From: a virus
DNA length: 56,757 nucleotides
IMG/VR virus record: IMGVR_UViG_3300024348_000043
Location: 1 to 56,757 of that record
Reading direction: 5' to 3' (one strand)
Part shown: positions 32,469 to 40,532 of the stretch, piece after piece
Layout of the letters: each line of letters starts with the position of its first letter
Numbering within the stretch: position 1 is the first letter of the stretch
Translations under genes and position numbers: made by a program
Notes under the pieces: generated by a model
Database searches by the model: none
Told to the model about the DNA's origin: nothing
The model's input: the letters and a program-made list of their open reading frames with translations, nothing else

Positions 32469-33800
32469 ATGATACAGGAATTAAGACTATTCAAGACACT
32501 AGAAAATCTAACTGGAGACGGATCACAGAAAGCCAAACAGAGTATTATAAGCGATAATCTGAGCGATCGGTTCTCTTATATGTTGGATATTTGTTACAAC
32601 CCATTCGTCACAACAAAGCTGCATAAGATATCATTTAACGAGGTTTTATCCGACGTTAATCATAATCATTGGGAAGATTTTAGAAAGCTAATAGAGGAGC
32701 TTAAAACGGCTCCTGCAGCAAACGATTTACTCAGAGGGAGAGCACAGGATTTGGTTTCCCAGAGGATATCAGAAGATCCACAGGAAGACATTGAACTTCG
32801 AACAGTTCTTATGAAAATTCTCACTAAAAGGATGAATATCGGAATCGGAGCCAAGCTGATCAACAAGGCGGTTAAAAAAGAGCTCATCCCTGATCCATCT
32901 CTCATGTTAGCAACGGACGATCACGAAACCCTCGAGAAGTGGGAAAGAATCTACTGTGAGGAGAAATACGACGGAGTTCGAGTTATTGCGCTTTACAAGA
33001 ATGGTGAATTCTCATACTTTACTAGAGCATTCAATGAATTAGACTCAAGCTGCTTTCCTAAGATCACATTTGATCTTAAAACATGCCTTATTAATAGCGG
33101 ATTGAAAGGTGACTGGTTCTTCGATGGTGAATTAACGGATCTTAATAGAAAATCAGTAAGTGGTAAAGTTACCCAGATATTAAGGGGAAAGGTTGATTCC
33201 TCGATAGAGTCAGGTTTATTATTCAACGTGTTTGATTTTGAAGAGGCATCATCATTAGAAAAAGGTTCAGGTGTCATCGATTATAAAACACGCAGGGACA
33301 CTCTGGAAAAGATCATGCGCTACATTGGTTCAGATTCCCCAGTAAAATTAGCACAAATGTGGGAGCTTAACGACCCTGGAGAGGTAACAGCTATCTATAA
33401 AAAAATAGTTGATTTGGGAGGTGAAGGTGTTATCTGTAAGGATAATGGAGTATACGAATGCAAAAGATCCAAGTCTTGGGTTAAGTTTAAAGAAGTTAGT
33501 GATTGTGATCTTGAAATAACCGGGTGGTACCCTGGAGAGGGAAAGAGAGAAGGGTTTATCGGTGGATTTATGCTGACTGATAGTTCAAGAACACTGAACG
33601 TTAAGGTTGGAGCAGGGTTTACTGATAATGATTTGAAAACATTAAGTCAAGACCCAGACTCTCATATCGGGAAGATTGCTGCTATTCAATATAATGTGAC
33701 CATCACGGATAAGCATGGTAATAGATCTTTATTCCTTCCACGCTTCATAGAGGTCAGAAGTGATAAAAATTCACCTGACGATTTTTCGGGAAAATTTTAG
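32469..33800 (+). CDS. 30: ATP-dependent DNA ligase (gp30-like)
   Basis: 443 residues. The adenylated lysine is K166 in EEKYDGVR (motif I). Further nucleotidyltransferase motifs are FFDGELT near 218 (motif III), EGVICKD near 318 (motif IV) and KSWVKFKEV near 335 (motif V). An OB-fold domain follows (DCDLEITGWYPGEGKREGFIGGFML). The N-terminal domain is helical, as in T4 ligase. It seals nicks in lagging-strand synthesis and repair. Own host-type promoter; first gene of a replication run to 36.9 kb. Confidence 0.93.
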   Translation: MIQELRLFKTLENLTGDGSQKAKQSIISDNLSDRFSYMLDICYNPFVTTKLHKISFNEVLSDVNHNHWEDFRKLIEELKTAPAANDLLRGRAQDLVSQRISEDPQEDIELRTVLMKILTKRMNIGIGAKLINKAVKKELIPDPSLMLATDDHETLEKWERIYCEEKYDGVRVIALYKNGEFSYFTRAFNELDSSCFPKITFDLKTCLINSGLKGDWFFDGELTDLNRKSVSGKVTQILRGKVDSSIESGLLFNVFDFEEASSLEKGSGVIDYKTRRDTLEKIMRYIGSDSPVKLAQMWELNDPGEVTAIYKKIVDLGGEGVICKDNGVYECKRSKSWVKFKEVSDCDLEITGWYPGEGKREGFIGGFMLTDSSRTLNVKVGAGFTDNDLKTLSQDPDSHIGKIAAIQYNVTITDKHGNRSLFLPRFIEVRSDKNSPDDFSGKF

Positions 33801-33833
33801 GAAACAAGCTTCCAATTAACAACTAAAAAGAAT

Positions 33834-34778
33834 ATGATACAAGAATTATTAACAGAGAAACTTAGACCAAAAGAGCTAAGACATATGATTCTTCCTCAGA
33901 GAATCTCTAAGATATTTGAGAATGGATTAAATCAGAATGTTCTTTTAAGTGGTCCTCCTGGATGTGGTAAAACAACGTTGGCAAAAATCTTAGCTGCACC
34001 ATATCCCCATATTTTTATAAACGGATCTGACGAAAGCTCGGTTGAAACCATCAGGGTCAAAATAAACGACTTTTGTTCAACTATATCTGTCCTTGACGGG
34101 AAATCTTCCAAGAAGGTTGTTATACTGGACGAGTTTGACGGTGTATCCGATCAGTTTCATAAAGCTCTTCGTGGAACTATAGAGAAGTTTGCTAGTAATA
34201 CCAGATTCGTTGCAACGTGCAACTATATCAATAAAATTCCAGATGCGATCCAGAGTAGATTCGAGGTTATTGATTTTAATCCAGTTAACAATGACGAGGA
34301 GGAATCATTAAAGTCAGAATGGAACAAAAGAGTAAGTCTTATATTATCAAAGCTGAATATCTCGATCGATTCAGATTCCCTCCTAGAATTCCAAAAGAAC
34401 TATTATCCTGATTTTAGATCAGCATTAAATAAGATCCAAAGCTGGAACATAGAGAAGGTGACAGTGGTTGATTCTAAAAAAATGCAGGAACTTGGTTGGT
34501 CTTACGAATCTTTATACGATCTAATCGTTACGTCTAAGGATCCGGTTAAGAATTACCAAACAATAGTAGGTGAATATCAAGGTAAGGTTGATGATGTGAT
34601 GTCTGCCCTTGGTGAGGAGTTCATTAAATGGATAATTGATAACAAACCAGAATTGAGAAAGATAATCCCTGGTGTTATTATACTTGTTGCGGATCACCAG
34701 TCCCAAAGAAATCAAGTAATTGATCCGATGGTTTCCCTTTTATCCCTTGTCTATCAAATACAGAAATTAGTAGAGTAG
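33834..34778 (+). CDS. 44: sliding-clamp loader large subunit (gp44)
   Basis: 314 residues (T4 gp44: 319). AAA+ motifs: Walker A GPPGCGKT at 40-47, Walker B VVILDEFD at 95-102, sensor 1 VATCNY near 125, arginine-finger segment QSRFEV near 140. It loads the DNA polymerase clamp using ATP. Its partner small subunit is probably the gene at 36468. It is followed immediately (no gap) by the guanylate kinase-like gene. Confidence 0.93.
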   Translation: MIQELLTEKLRPKELRHMILPQRISKIFENGLNQNVLLSGPPGCGKTTLAKILAAPYPHIFINGSDESSVETIRVKINDFCSTISVLDGKSSKKVVILDEFDGVSDQFHKALRGTIEKFASNTRFVATCNYINKIPDAIQSRFEVIDFNPVNNDEEESLKSEWNKRVSLILSKLNISIDSDSLLEFQKNYYPDFRSALNKIQSWNIEKVTVVDSKKMQELGWSYESLYDLIVTSKDPVKNYQTIVGEYQGKVDDVMSALGEEFIKWIIDNKPELRKIIPGVIILVADHQSQRNQVIDPMVSLLSLVYQIQKLVE

Positions 34779-35309
34779 ATGAGGAGAATAATATTAGTCG
34801 GTAAAGGTGGATCAGGAAAGGATCATGCAAGGAAAATTTTGGAGGACAGCGGATTTAGATACTGTGTGTCCCATACTACCAGACCCCCACGAGACGGTGA
34901 GGTACAGGGAAAGGATTATCATTTCATAAGCAAAGATGCTGCTGCTCATCATTTTGCAGCGAACAGTCTTTTCTATGAATATGTGATATTTAATGGATGG
35001 GTATACGGAACTACTAAGGAGGAATTTCTAAAATCTAATCTATTTATAATGACGCCATCGGGAATAGCTAAACTCCTTCCCGAAGATAGAAAAGAATCAC
35101 TAATAGTTTACCTTGACATAGACGAAGAAACTAGAAGATCCAGACTTTTAGGTCGGAGAGATGCAGATAGTGTGGAGAGAAGATTAAAAGCTGACGACGA
35201 AGATTTCGAAAACTTTAATGATTTTGACCATAGAATAGTAGACCCCGAATTCTCAATTGATGAGGAATGGGCTTCGGTTGAGAATTATAAAACGGAACAA
35301 TTAAAATAA
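34779..35309 (+). CDS. guanylate kinase-like nucleotide kinase
   Basis: 176 residues. P-loop GKGGSGKD at 8-15 and the GMP-binding segment VSHTTRPPRDGEVQGKDYHF at about 29-48 are hallmarks of guanylate kinases. The LID-like region RRSRLLGRRDADSVERRLK follows near 118-136. It would phosphorylate (d)GMP in the phage dNTP supply. T4 instead uses the unrelated gp1 kinase for this step, so the gene is an alternative solution in a T4-type genome. Confidence 0.88.
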   Translation: MRRIILVGKGGSGKDHARKILEDSGFRYCVSHTTRPPRDGEVQGKDYHFISKDAAAHHFAANSLFYEYVIFNGWVYGTTKEEFLKSNLFIMTPSGIAKLLPEDRKESLIVYLDIDEETRRSRLLGRRDADSVERRLKADDEDFENFNDFDHRIVDPEFSIDEEWASVENYKTEQLK

Positions 35310-35312
35310 AAT

Positions 35313-36461
35313 ATGGTTAATATACTGATAGACGGAAATTACATCTTTCATAAAACATTCGGAATATTCGGCGGTTACGGAAATGTCGATCCAGGTAAGA
35401 TACTTAAGGATAAATCTGAACAAGCAGCTTTTATTAGAAAAGTATCAACCGACCTTTGTTCTTCACTAAAGATGATACCTCAGGGTGGAAGATTAGTTTT
35501 CACCGCAGATAGCAGAAGTTGGAGAAAGGATATTGAAATAGAGGACGGCGGTTATAAATCGGGAAGAGTTAAGGACGAAGCCGTTGACTGGACTATCTTT
35601 TTTGAACTTATGCAATCATTTGGTTCTCATCTCGAAAAGATGGGATTTATTTTTTCTAAGGTCGAAGGAGCTGAAGGTGATGATCTCCTAATGTTTTGGT
35701 CGGATCACTTTAATAGCAAAAAAGAAAATTGTATAATCATAACGGGTGATAAAGATCTACATCAGTTAGCAAAAATATCCGGAGGTTCATGGACTGCCAT
35801 ATGGAATAATAATTCGAAGAAGAATACCATATCTGTTCCGAGAGGATGGAAAGAATCATGGCTTGATAAGAACGAGTCAGTTAACATTTTTAATATGGCT
35901 TCAACAATCTCTCCTGAGAAGGAAAGATTTAAAGACTTCCTAAAGAAGGTTCAAATCGAAGAAATTGAGAGCAGACCTTTTATATTCAATAAGATACTCA
36001 TTGGCGATAAAGGTGATTCTGTTCCCGGTGTATTCACTTACATGCAAAACAATAAACCAGTCAATTTTACGCAGAAGAAATCTGATACCGTATACGAAGC
36101 ATTTTTAGAATCTGAATGGTGTGACGAATCTTTCGGTACATTAGTCAACTCATCGGAAAGTGAAGAATTTCTAAACTGGTTAAGTGGATTAGTAATTAGA
36201 ACATCTAAGGGTGTTGATAGCTCCGAGAATAGAATTAAGGTGAAATCTAATATAATTAGAAACTTTAAGCTCATGTGGTTAAATTCATCAATGATACCCG
36301 ATTTTGTTGCTAATGGATGTACTGATGAAATATCAAGAGGTATTTCGCTAGAAAAAAGATCTGTAACTCTAGATAGAATTAAAATATTGGAAGGAACCGA
36401 ATGGGTTACCTCTGGATATCAGCCTAAGGGATTCGATCCTTTTGAACATCTTATAAAATAA
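35313..36461 (+). CDS. rnh: RNase H / 5'-3' FEN-family nuclease (T4 Rnh-like)
   Basis: 382 residues (T4 RNase H: 305). Metal-binding acidic motifs of the FEN family: D7 (ILIDGNY), D66 (TADSR), EGAEGDDLL near 118-126 and TGDKDLHQ near 144-151. The helix-hairpin region is IGDKGDSVPGV near 230. It removes RNA primers and flaps on the lagging strand. The C-terminal 100 residues extend beyond T4. It lies among ligase and clamp-loader genes. Confidence 0.92.
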   Translation: MVNILIDGNYIFHKTFGIFGGYGNVDPGKILKDKSEQAAFIRKVSTDLCSSLKMIPQGGRLVFTADSRSWRKDIEIEDGGYKSGRVKDEAVDWTIFFELMQSFGSHLEKMGFIFSKVEGAEGDDLLMFWSDHFNSKKENCIIITGDKDLHQLAKISGGSWTAIWNNNSKKNTISVPRGWKESWLDKNESVNIFNMASTISPEKERFKDFLKKVQIEEIESRPFIFNKILIGDKGDSVPGVFTYMQNNKPVNFTQKKSDTVYEAFLESEWCDESFGTLVNSSESEEFLNWLSGLVIRTSKGVDSSENRIKVKSNIIRNFKLMWLNSSMIPDFVANGCTDEISRGISLEKRSVTLDRIKILEGTEWVTSGYQPKGFDPFEHLIK

Positions 36462-36467
36462 AAGATA

Positions 36468-36887
36468 ATGCAGCTTTTTGATATAGTTAAAAATATATTT
36501 TCGACAAACGACAAGAACTGGAAATCTGTAGGGAGGATCGATAAATCAAGGAATTTTTTCATGGTTAATCGAATAATGTCTATACAGTTTCCCATTCAGG
36601 CGAACCAATTCAATAAATTAAAAGTTACCCCTGCACCCGTTGTTGATTGGTGGAGAGACACATTATCGCATAGATTTAGCAAACCACCGGTCTGGATATA
36701 CACCAAAACAAAAAAGGTGGAAAAGCAGGAGGAAACTCAAATCAAGGAATCTCCTGAGGTTGAGGCCTTTATAAGGGATAAATACAAGATAACGAGAAGG
36801 GATCTTCTTCAGATAAAAGAATTCTATCCGGATAGATACCAAGCATGGCTATCCGATATAGCTGAACAAACCGGACTTCAAAAATAG
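36468..36887 (+). CDS. 62: putative clamp loader small subunit (gp62-like)
   Basis: 139 residues. The block FFMVNRIMSIQFPIQANQFNKL followed by FSKPPVWIYTKTKK resembles the PFLVNRSLSQ...AN.MN...RFSKW pattern of gp62 in T4-like cyanophages. The C-terminal part KYKITRRDLLQIKEFYP fits its helical end. Gp62 completes the gp44/gp62 clamp loader without binding ATP. Position, two genes after gp44, supports this. T4 gp62 itself (187 residues) is not obviously similar. Confidence 0.6.
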   Translation: MQLFDIVKNIFSTNDKNWKSVGRIDKSRNFFMVNRIMSIQFPIQANQFNKLKVTPAPVVDWWRDTLSHRFSKPPVWIYTKTKKVEKQEETQIKESPEVEAFIRDKYKITRRDLLQIKEFYPDRYQAWLSDIAEQTGLQK

Positions 36888-36901
36888 GAATATATAGAGG
36901 A

Positions 36902-37456
36902 ATGAGAAAAGGGAATAACAAATTAATCGACAAAGTTATCTCAAGTTTAGATTGGGATGCTATTTACGAGGTGAACAAGTGCTTTAAGCATGGGGTAGGA
37001 GACGGAACTTCAGCTATACCTGGTGTTAAAAGAAAACCCTTTGCTGACGGGATAACTAAGAATGACATAAAGAACGAACTAAAAAGCCTCCTTAAATATG
37101 TCATAGAGAATGATTTAGCTGAGGTTATTTATGGATACTGGATGATATTCTGGAATAATGCAGAATGGTCGGAAGAATCAATCAACCAGCTAAGGGATCA
37201 GTATGACGAGGATGACGAGGATGATGAAGATTTTGATGCCATCATATTGGATTCTACTCTGGAGGTCATATACTCTCCTCAGAGAATTTGTGCTATCGAA
37301 AATACCCAATTAAAGGATATAAAAAGAGAAGATTCAGATATGAGTAATCTCGAATCTATGCTTAAAAAAGCTCTGTCTAGAGAACAATATGAACTGGCAT
37401 CTAAAATAAGAGACGTGATTAAGCTACAAAATAGCTCTGAGCAATCGGATACATAG
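36902..37456 (+). CDS. unknown protein with C-terminal UVR-like motif
   Basis: 184 residues. The first 90 are mixed helical, then comes a very acidic stretch (DEDDEDDEDFD, about 101-112). The C-terminal helix pair LESMLKKALSREQYELASKIRDVI (about 148-171) resembles the UVR motif by which UvrB and UvrC interact. This suggests an adaptor in DNA repair or a protease-adaptor-type protein. The rest matches nothing I know. It follows gp62 by 14 nt. Confidence 0.6.
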   Translation: MRKGNNKLIDKVISSLDWDAIYEVNKCFKHGVGDGTSAIPGVKRKPFADGITKNDIKNELKSLLKYVIENDLAEVIYGYWMIFWNNAEWSEESINQLRDQYDEDDEDDEDFDAIILDSTLEVIYSPQRICAIENTQLKDIKREDSDMSNLESMLKKALSREQYELASKIRDVIKLQNSSEQSDT

Positions 37457-37460
37457 TCTA

Positions 37461-37940
37461 ATGAAACACATAATCCCAATAAACGAATTTGATAGTAATG
37501 CATTTGGTGACACCTATGGATATGGTGGAGCTAATGGTATCTTTAAGATAAATTACAAACCTTTCAGCGATCTTTCAGTTTCTGTTGGTCCGGATCCAAA
37601 CGTGGAGCGTACAGTAAAAGGATCTGAATTCCAATTAGGCGACGTGATCATAGCACAACCACTACAATCAAAGAAGGATGTTATTGGCGTAATAGTTAGA
37701 GCATTTAGAAATCCTGATAACCAACAATATAGGTATTTTATCCAAGTCTATAATAAGGGTAAGAAAACTGAAAGAGTCATCGAGGTAAAAAGTGATACCG
37801 TTAAATTTGCTGAAGGAGGAGACCACGGAAATATGGAAACCATTTCTAAATACAAAAATAACGAAATCCCAAGCGCTGCATTCAATTCTAAAACAGTATA
37901 CAGTTCCAGTGAATTGGGACTTGAGACTACTGGGGGATAA
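37461..37940 (+). CDS. unknown protein with CTS-like N-terminus
   Basis: 159 residues. It begins MKHIIPINEF, resembling the short leaders of the head-block proteins at 47011, 48165 and 56335. A beta-rich middle includes FQLGDVIIAQPL and YFIQVYNKGKKTERVIEV, an SH3/KOW-like rhythm. The leader could target it to the prohead, but it sits among replication genes, so this is uncertain. It starts 4 nt after the UVR-motif gene. Confidence 0.6.
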   Translation: MKHIIPINEFDSNAFGDTYGYGGANGIFKINYKPFSDLSVSVGPDPNVERTVKGSEFQLGDVIIAQPLQSKKDVIGVIVRAFRNPDNQQYRYFIQVYNKGKKTERVIEVKSDTVKFAEGGDHGNMETISKYKNNEIPSAAFNSKTVYSSSELGLETTGG

Positions 37941-37991
37941 AATAAAGGAAACTAATTCCAATCCCACGGGTACAAAGAATAAAGACATTCG

Positions 37992-38894
37992 ATGGTATCC
38001 GGTAACAACCAACCAAATATTTCTTATATCGGGCTTCCCAAAAGAAGCATAAATGGAGAATTTTCAATATCTTCATATGACGATATGCTTGCTCTCATTC
38101 TGGATATATGCCGCATAAATTCAGGTATAATGGCAAAGTCTGTTTGTCTCGATGTCAATGAGTTAGACATCAGCCAATCCTTCTTCGATGACACCATAGA
38201 AGAGGAAGATCCAGTGATATCCTCCAAGATCAATGAAATAAATTCCATCATCAATAAGAATTCAATTAGAATTTGTTTTTTTGCTGGCAAGGAATATTTT
38301 TTGGGTAGTCAATTAGAACAGGTTAGAGACAATACAGTAAGACTATTTAACATACTCGGATCAATATTGGATTTGCTTGGTGTGGACTATCCATCGATAG
38401 TTGTTCGTGTTGGTTCTGCTTATGGAAACAGAAAAGCTACAATGAAATCTTTTTGCGAGCGTGTCTCTCTGCTCGACAAATCAACAGCAGAAAAGCTTTG
38501 TGTTACGAATGACGAAAAGCCTAGTCTTTTTTCAATAACGGATCTGCTGTCTGGAGTTTATTATGAATCTGGAATACCTTTATGTTTTCGATCGCTACCT
38601 CATCAATTTAATGATGGCGGACTTAGTATTAGAGAGGCACTATTCTTAGCTTCCTCGACGTGGAAAGCTGGTCAAAGACCTTTTTTTATACATGGCGAAT
38701 CCGAGGACGTAAATGAATATGGGGTTTCCCTTTCTCCTGTCCCGGCAAGATCATTAAGCAGAAGAATACCAACATTTGGTTTGGAATGCGATATCGTAAT
38801 AGATTCACCATCAGGGGAATCAGCTTATATCGAATATCTAAAGAATTATAAATCACTACCTCCCGTAGTGATAAACAAAGTTGCTAAGAAATAA
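37992..38894 (+). CDS. UvdE/UvsE-like TIM-barrel protein with altered site
   Basis: 300 residues, the size of UV damage endonucleases. The order of segments fits that family: VVRVGSAYGNRKATMKSFCERVSLL (about 135-160), LCVTNDEKPSLFSITDLL, GIPLCFRSLPHQFN, and a final FFIHGESE. Family members have END near the TND position and a D-x2-H pair where this protein has R-S-L-P-H. Several metal ligands therefore appear changed. It may be a diverged or inactive repair protein, or another xylose-isomerase-like enzyme. Its location beside replication genes fits DNA repair. Confidence 0.5.
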   Translation: MVSGNNQPNISYIGLPKRSINGEFSISSYDDMLALILDICRINSGIMAKSVCLDVNELDISQSFFDDTIEEEDPVISSKINEINSIINKNSIRICFFAGKEYFLGSQLEQVRDNTVRLFNILGSILDLLGVDYPSIVVRVGSAYGNRKATMKSFCERVSLLDKSTAEKLCVTNDEKPSLFSITDLLSGVYYESGIPLCFRSLPHQFNDGGLSIREALFLASSTWKAGQRPFFIHGESEDVNEYGVSLSPVPARSLSRRIPTFGLECDIVIDSPSGESAYIEYLKNYKSLPPVVINKVAKK

Positions 38895-38918
38895 TTTTTT
38901 TATTTCGAGTTTATTGTT

Positions 38919-38926
38919 TATATTTA
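38919..38926 (+). promoter_or_regulatory. Bacteroidetes-type promoter, -7 box TATATTTA
   Basis: A near-match to TAnnTTTG (last base A) preceded by T7 and ATTTCGAGTTT, aligned with the other three early-type promoters. It lies 18 nt before the exonuclease ATG. Confidence 0.5.
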
Positions 38927-38944
38927 CAGAAATTTTAGAGACCC

Positions 38945-39646
38945 ATGTTTAAAAAAGAAGCAATACAGAATTTTTTATATTTTGACGTCGAGACCGCATG
39001 TGCGTACGAAGGATATGACTCGATGAGCGAGCTTAATCCTAGATTAGCTACACTTTGGTCTAAAAGAGCTAATTATTATAGAGGAGCAAATACGGAATTG
39101 ACAGGAGCTACCGACGGTGAGATATTTTTACAGAAAGGTTCACTAGAACCTGAATTTTCAAGAGTTGTTTGTGTTACCTTTGGTACATTCACAGAGGATG
39201 GTGAGAAAAAATTCATTTCTTTTGCAGGTCAGGATGAGATTGCTATTCTTAATAAAACAAACAAGGTTTTAAATAATGCCATGGCTAAGAACTGGAAGCT
39301 ATGTGGACATAATATTAAAGGATTCGATGTGCCATGCCTAGGTAAAAGAATGGTCTTTAATGGAATAAACCCCTCGGGTAATATTCAGATTTGGGACAAG
39401 AAGCCATGGGAAATACCCTATGTCGACACCTCAGATATTTTTGCTTTTGGAAGCTGGGTACAACAAAAATATCTAAGTCTTGATCTATTGGCTTGTTCGC
39501 TTAATATACCATCACCAAAAGGTGATCTTGACGGATCTAAAGTTAATCACACCTATTGGATAGAGAAGGATTATGATAAGATCTCCACCTACTGTGAAGC
39601 TGATGTGAAAACAGTAATGGACGTCATGGAGAAGGTCTGCTTCTAG
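38945..39646 (+). CDS. DnaQ-like 3'-5' exonuclease
   Basis: 233 residues, a stand-alone DEDD exonuclease related to the proofreading domain of B-family polymerases. ExoI: D14 and E16 in YFDVETA. ExoII: GHNIKGFDVPCL near 120. ExoIII: YCEADVKTV near 222, of the DEDDy type by its Y-x3-D spacing. It could act like T4 DexA in degrading DNA or in repair. Own host-type promoter, and a terminator follows at 39672. Confidence 0.88.
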   Translation: MFKKEAIQNFLYFDVETACAYEGYDSMSELNPRLATLWSKRANYYRGANTELTGATDGEIFLQKGSLEPEFSRVVCVTFGTFTEDGEKKFISFAGQDEIAILNKTNKVLNNAMAKNWKLCGHNIKGFDVPCLGKRMVFNGINPSGNIQIWDKKPWEIPYVDTSDIFAFGSWVQQKYLSLDLLACSLNIPSPKGDLDGSKVNHTYWIEKDYDKISTYCEADVKTVMDVMEKVCF

Positions 39647-39671
39647 CAAATACAAAACCACACAATACCTT

Positions 39672-39707
39672 AAAAGCTTTTCTTGATATATAGAGAAAAG
39701 CTTTTTT
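39672..39707 (+). terminator. terminator whose loop contains a late promoter
   Basis: Perfect 12-bp inverted repeat AAAAGCTTTTCT/AGAAAAGCTTTT (39672-39683 with 39694-39705). The 10-nt loop is TGATATATAG and the T-run ends at 39707. The next gene starts at 39709. Confidence 0.75.
39685..39693 (+). promoter_or_regulatory. late promoter motif GATATATAG inside a terminator loop
   Basis: A perfect match to the late motif, 15 nt before the GTG start at 39709. It occupies the loop of the preceding terminator hairpin. Confidence 0.6.
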
Positions 39708-39708
39708 A

Positions 39709-40524
39709 GTGGACGGAGTATTACATTTTATCGAATTCTTAAAAACCAAAGGGGTTTCTCTTAATGAAAGGGAGATAAACCCATTCTATCATGATGAATT
39801 AAACCCTGTCTTTTGGACTAAGAAAAAAGACAAGGAGAGGAATGAAAAATGGGTATTTGATCAAAGGGTAAGAAGAAAGCTTCTCCGAATAGCCAAAGAA
39901 TTCTTCCTTGATTTCGAGGATATCCTAAAGGAGAAGGATATAGTTGACATCCAACTTACCGGATCTCTCTCAAATTACAATTACACCGATTTTTCAGATC
40001 TTGATGTTCATATCATAGTAAATCTTAAGGGTATAGACGACGAGAACCCGCAAATTCTTAAAAGAGCCATAGATGGCATAAGGTTCGCTTGGAACCTTAG
40101 ACATGATATTAGCATCAGAGGATATGATGTTGAACTATACGTGCAAGACGAGGACGAACCTCACACTGCTTCAGCCTTATTTTCCTTATTGAATAACGAG
40201 TGGATAAAGAAGCCCGTATACGATCCTCCTTCAATTGATGAGAGGGATGTTGAGAAGAAATATAATGGCATAGTTTCTGACATCGAGCAAATACATTCCA
40301 GATTAATGATTGACTCTGTACTCCCTACAAATGCAAGACAGCTATATAGGAGATGTATAAAGCTGAAAGTAAAGATCTTCAAAATGAGAAAAGAAGGGCT
40401 TGCAAAAGGAGGGGAAATGTCAATTGGTAATTTAGCTTTTAAAAAGCTCAGAAATGAAGGATATATAGAAAAACTGATAAATATCATTTCTAAATCGTAC
40501 GATAAAATTTACACAGAAAAATAA
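39709..40524 (+). CDS. Pol-beta-type nucleotidyltransferase with CTS-like leader
   Basis: 271 residues starting with GTG 39709. The signature TGSLSNYNYTDFSDLDVHI (G85, S86, D97, D99) is the nucleotidyltransferase GS-x10-DxD motif. A third acidic position is likely in DVELYVQ. The N-terminal 20 residues (HFIEFLKTKGVSLNE) look like a capsid-targeting leader with a cleavage site after E20. The start at the border of the head block and behind a late promoter agrees with that. The nucleotide acceptor is unknown. If packaged, it may be an injected enzyme. Confidence 0.7.
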   Translation: MDGVLHFIEFLKTKGVSLNEREINPFYHDELNPVFWTKKKDKERNEKWVFDQRVRRKLLRIAKEFFLDFEDILKEKDIVDIQLTGSLSNYNYTDFSDLDVHIIVNLKGIDDENPQILKRAIDGIRFAWNLRHDISIRGYDVELYVQDEDEPHTASALFSLLNNEWIKKPVYDPPSIDERDVEKKYNGIVSDIEQIHSRLMIDSVLPTNARQLYRRCIKLKVKIFKMRKEGLAKGGEMSIGNLAFKKLRNEGYIEKLINIISKSYDKIYTEK

Positions 40525-40532
40525 TACAAAAG

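Noticed and set aside
36889-36897. AATATATAG as a late promoter for the gene at 36902
   Set aside because: Only 4 nt separate it from the ATG, too little for a -10 box, and the first base differs from the motif.
36902-37456. Calling this gene UvrB or UvrC
   Set aside because: Only the short helix pair resembles the UVR motif; helicase, GIY-YIG and other domains of those proteins are absent.
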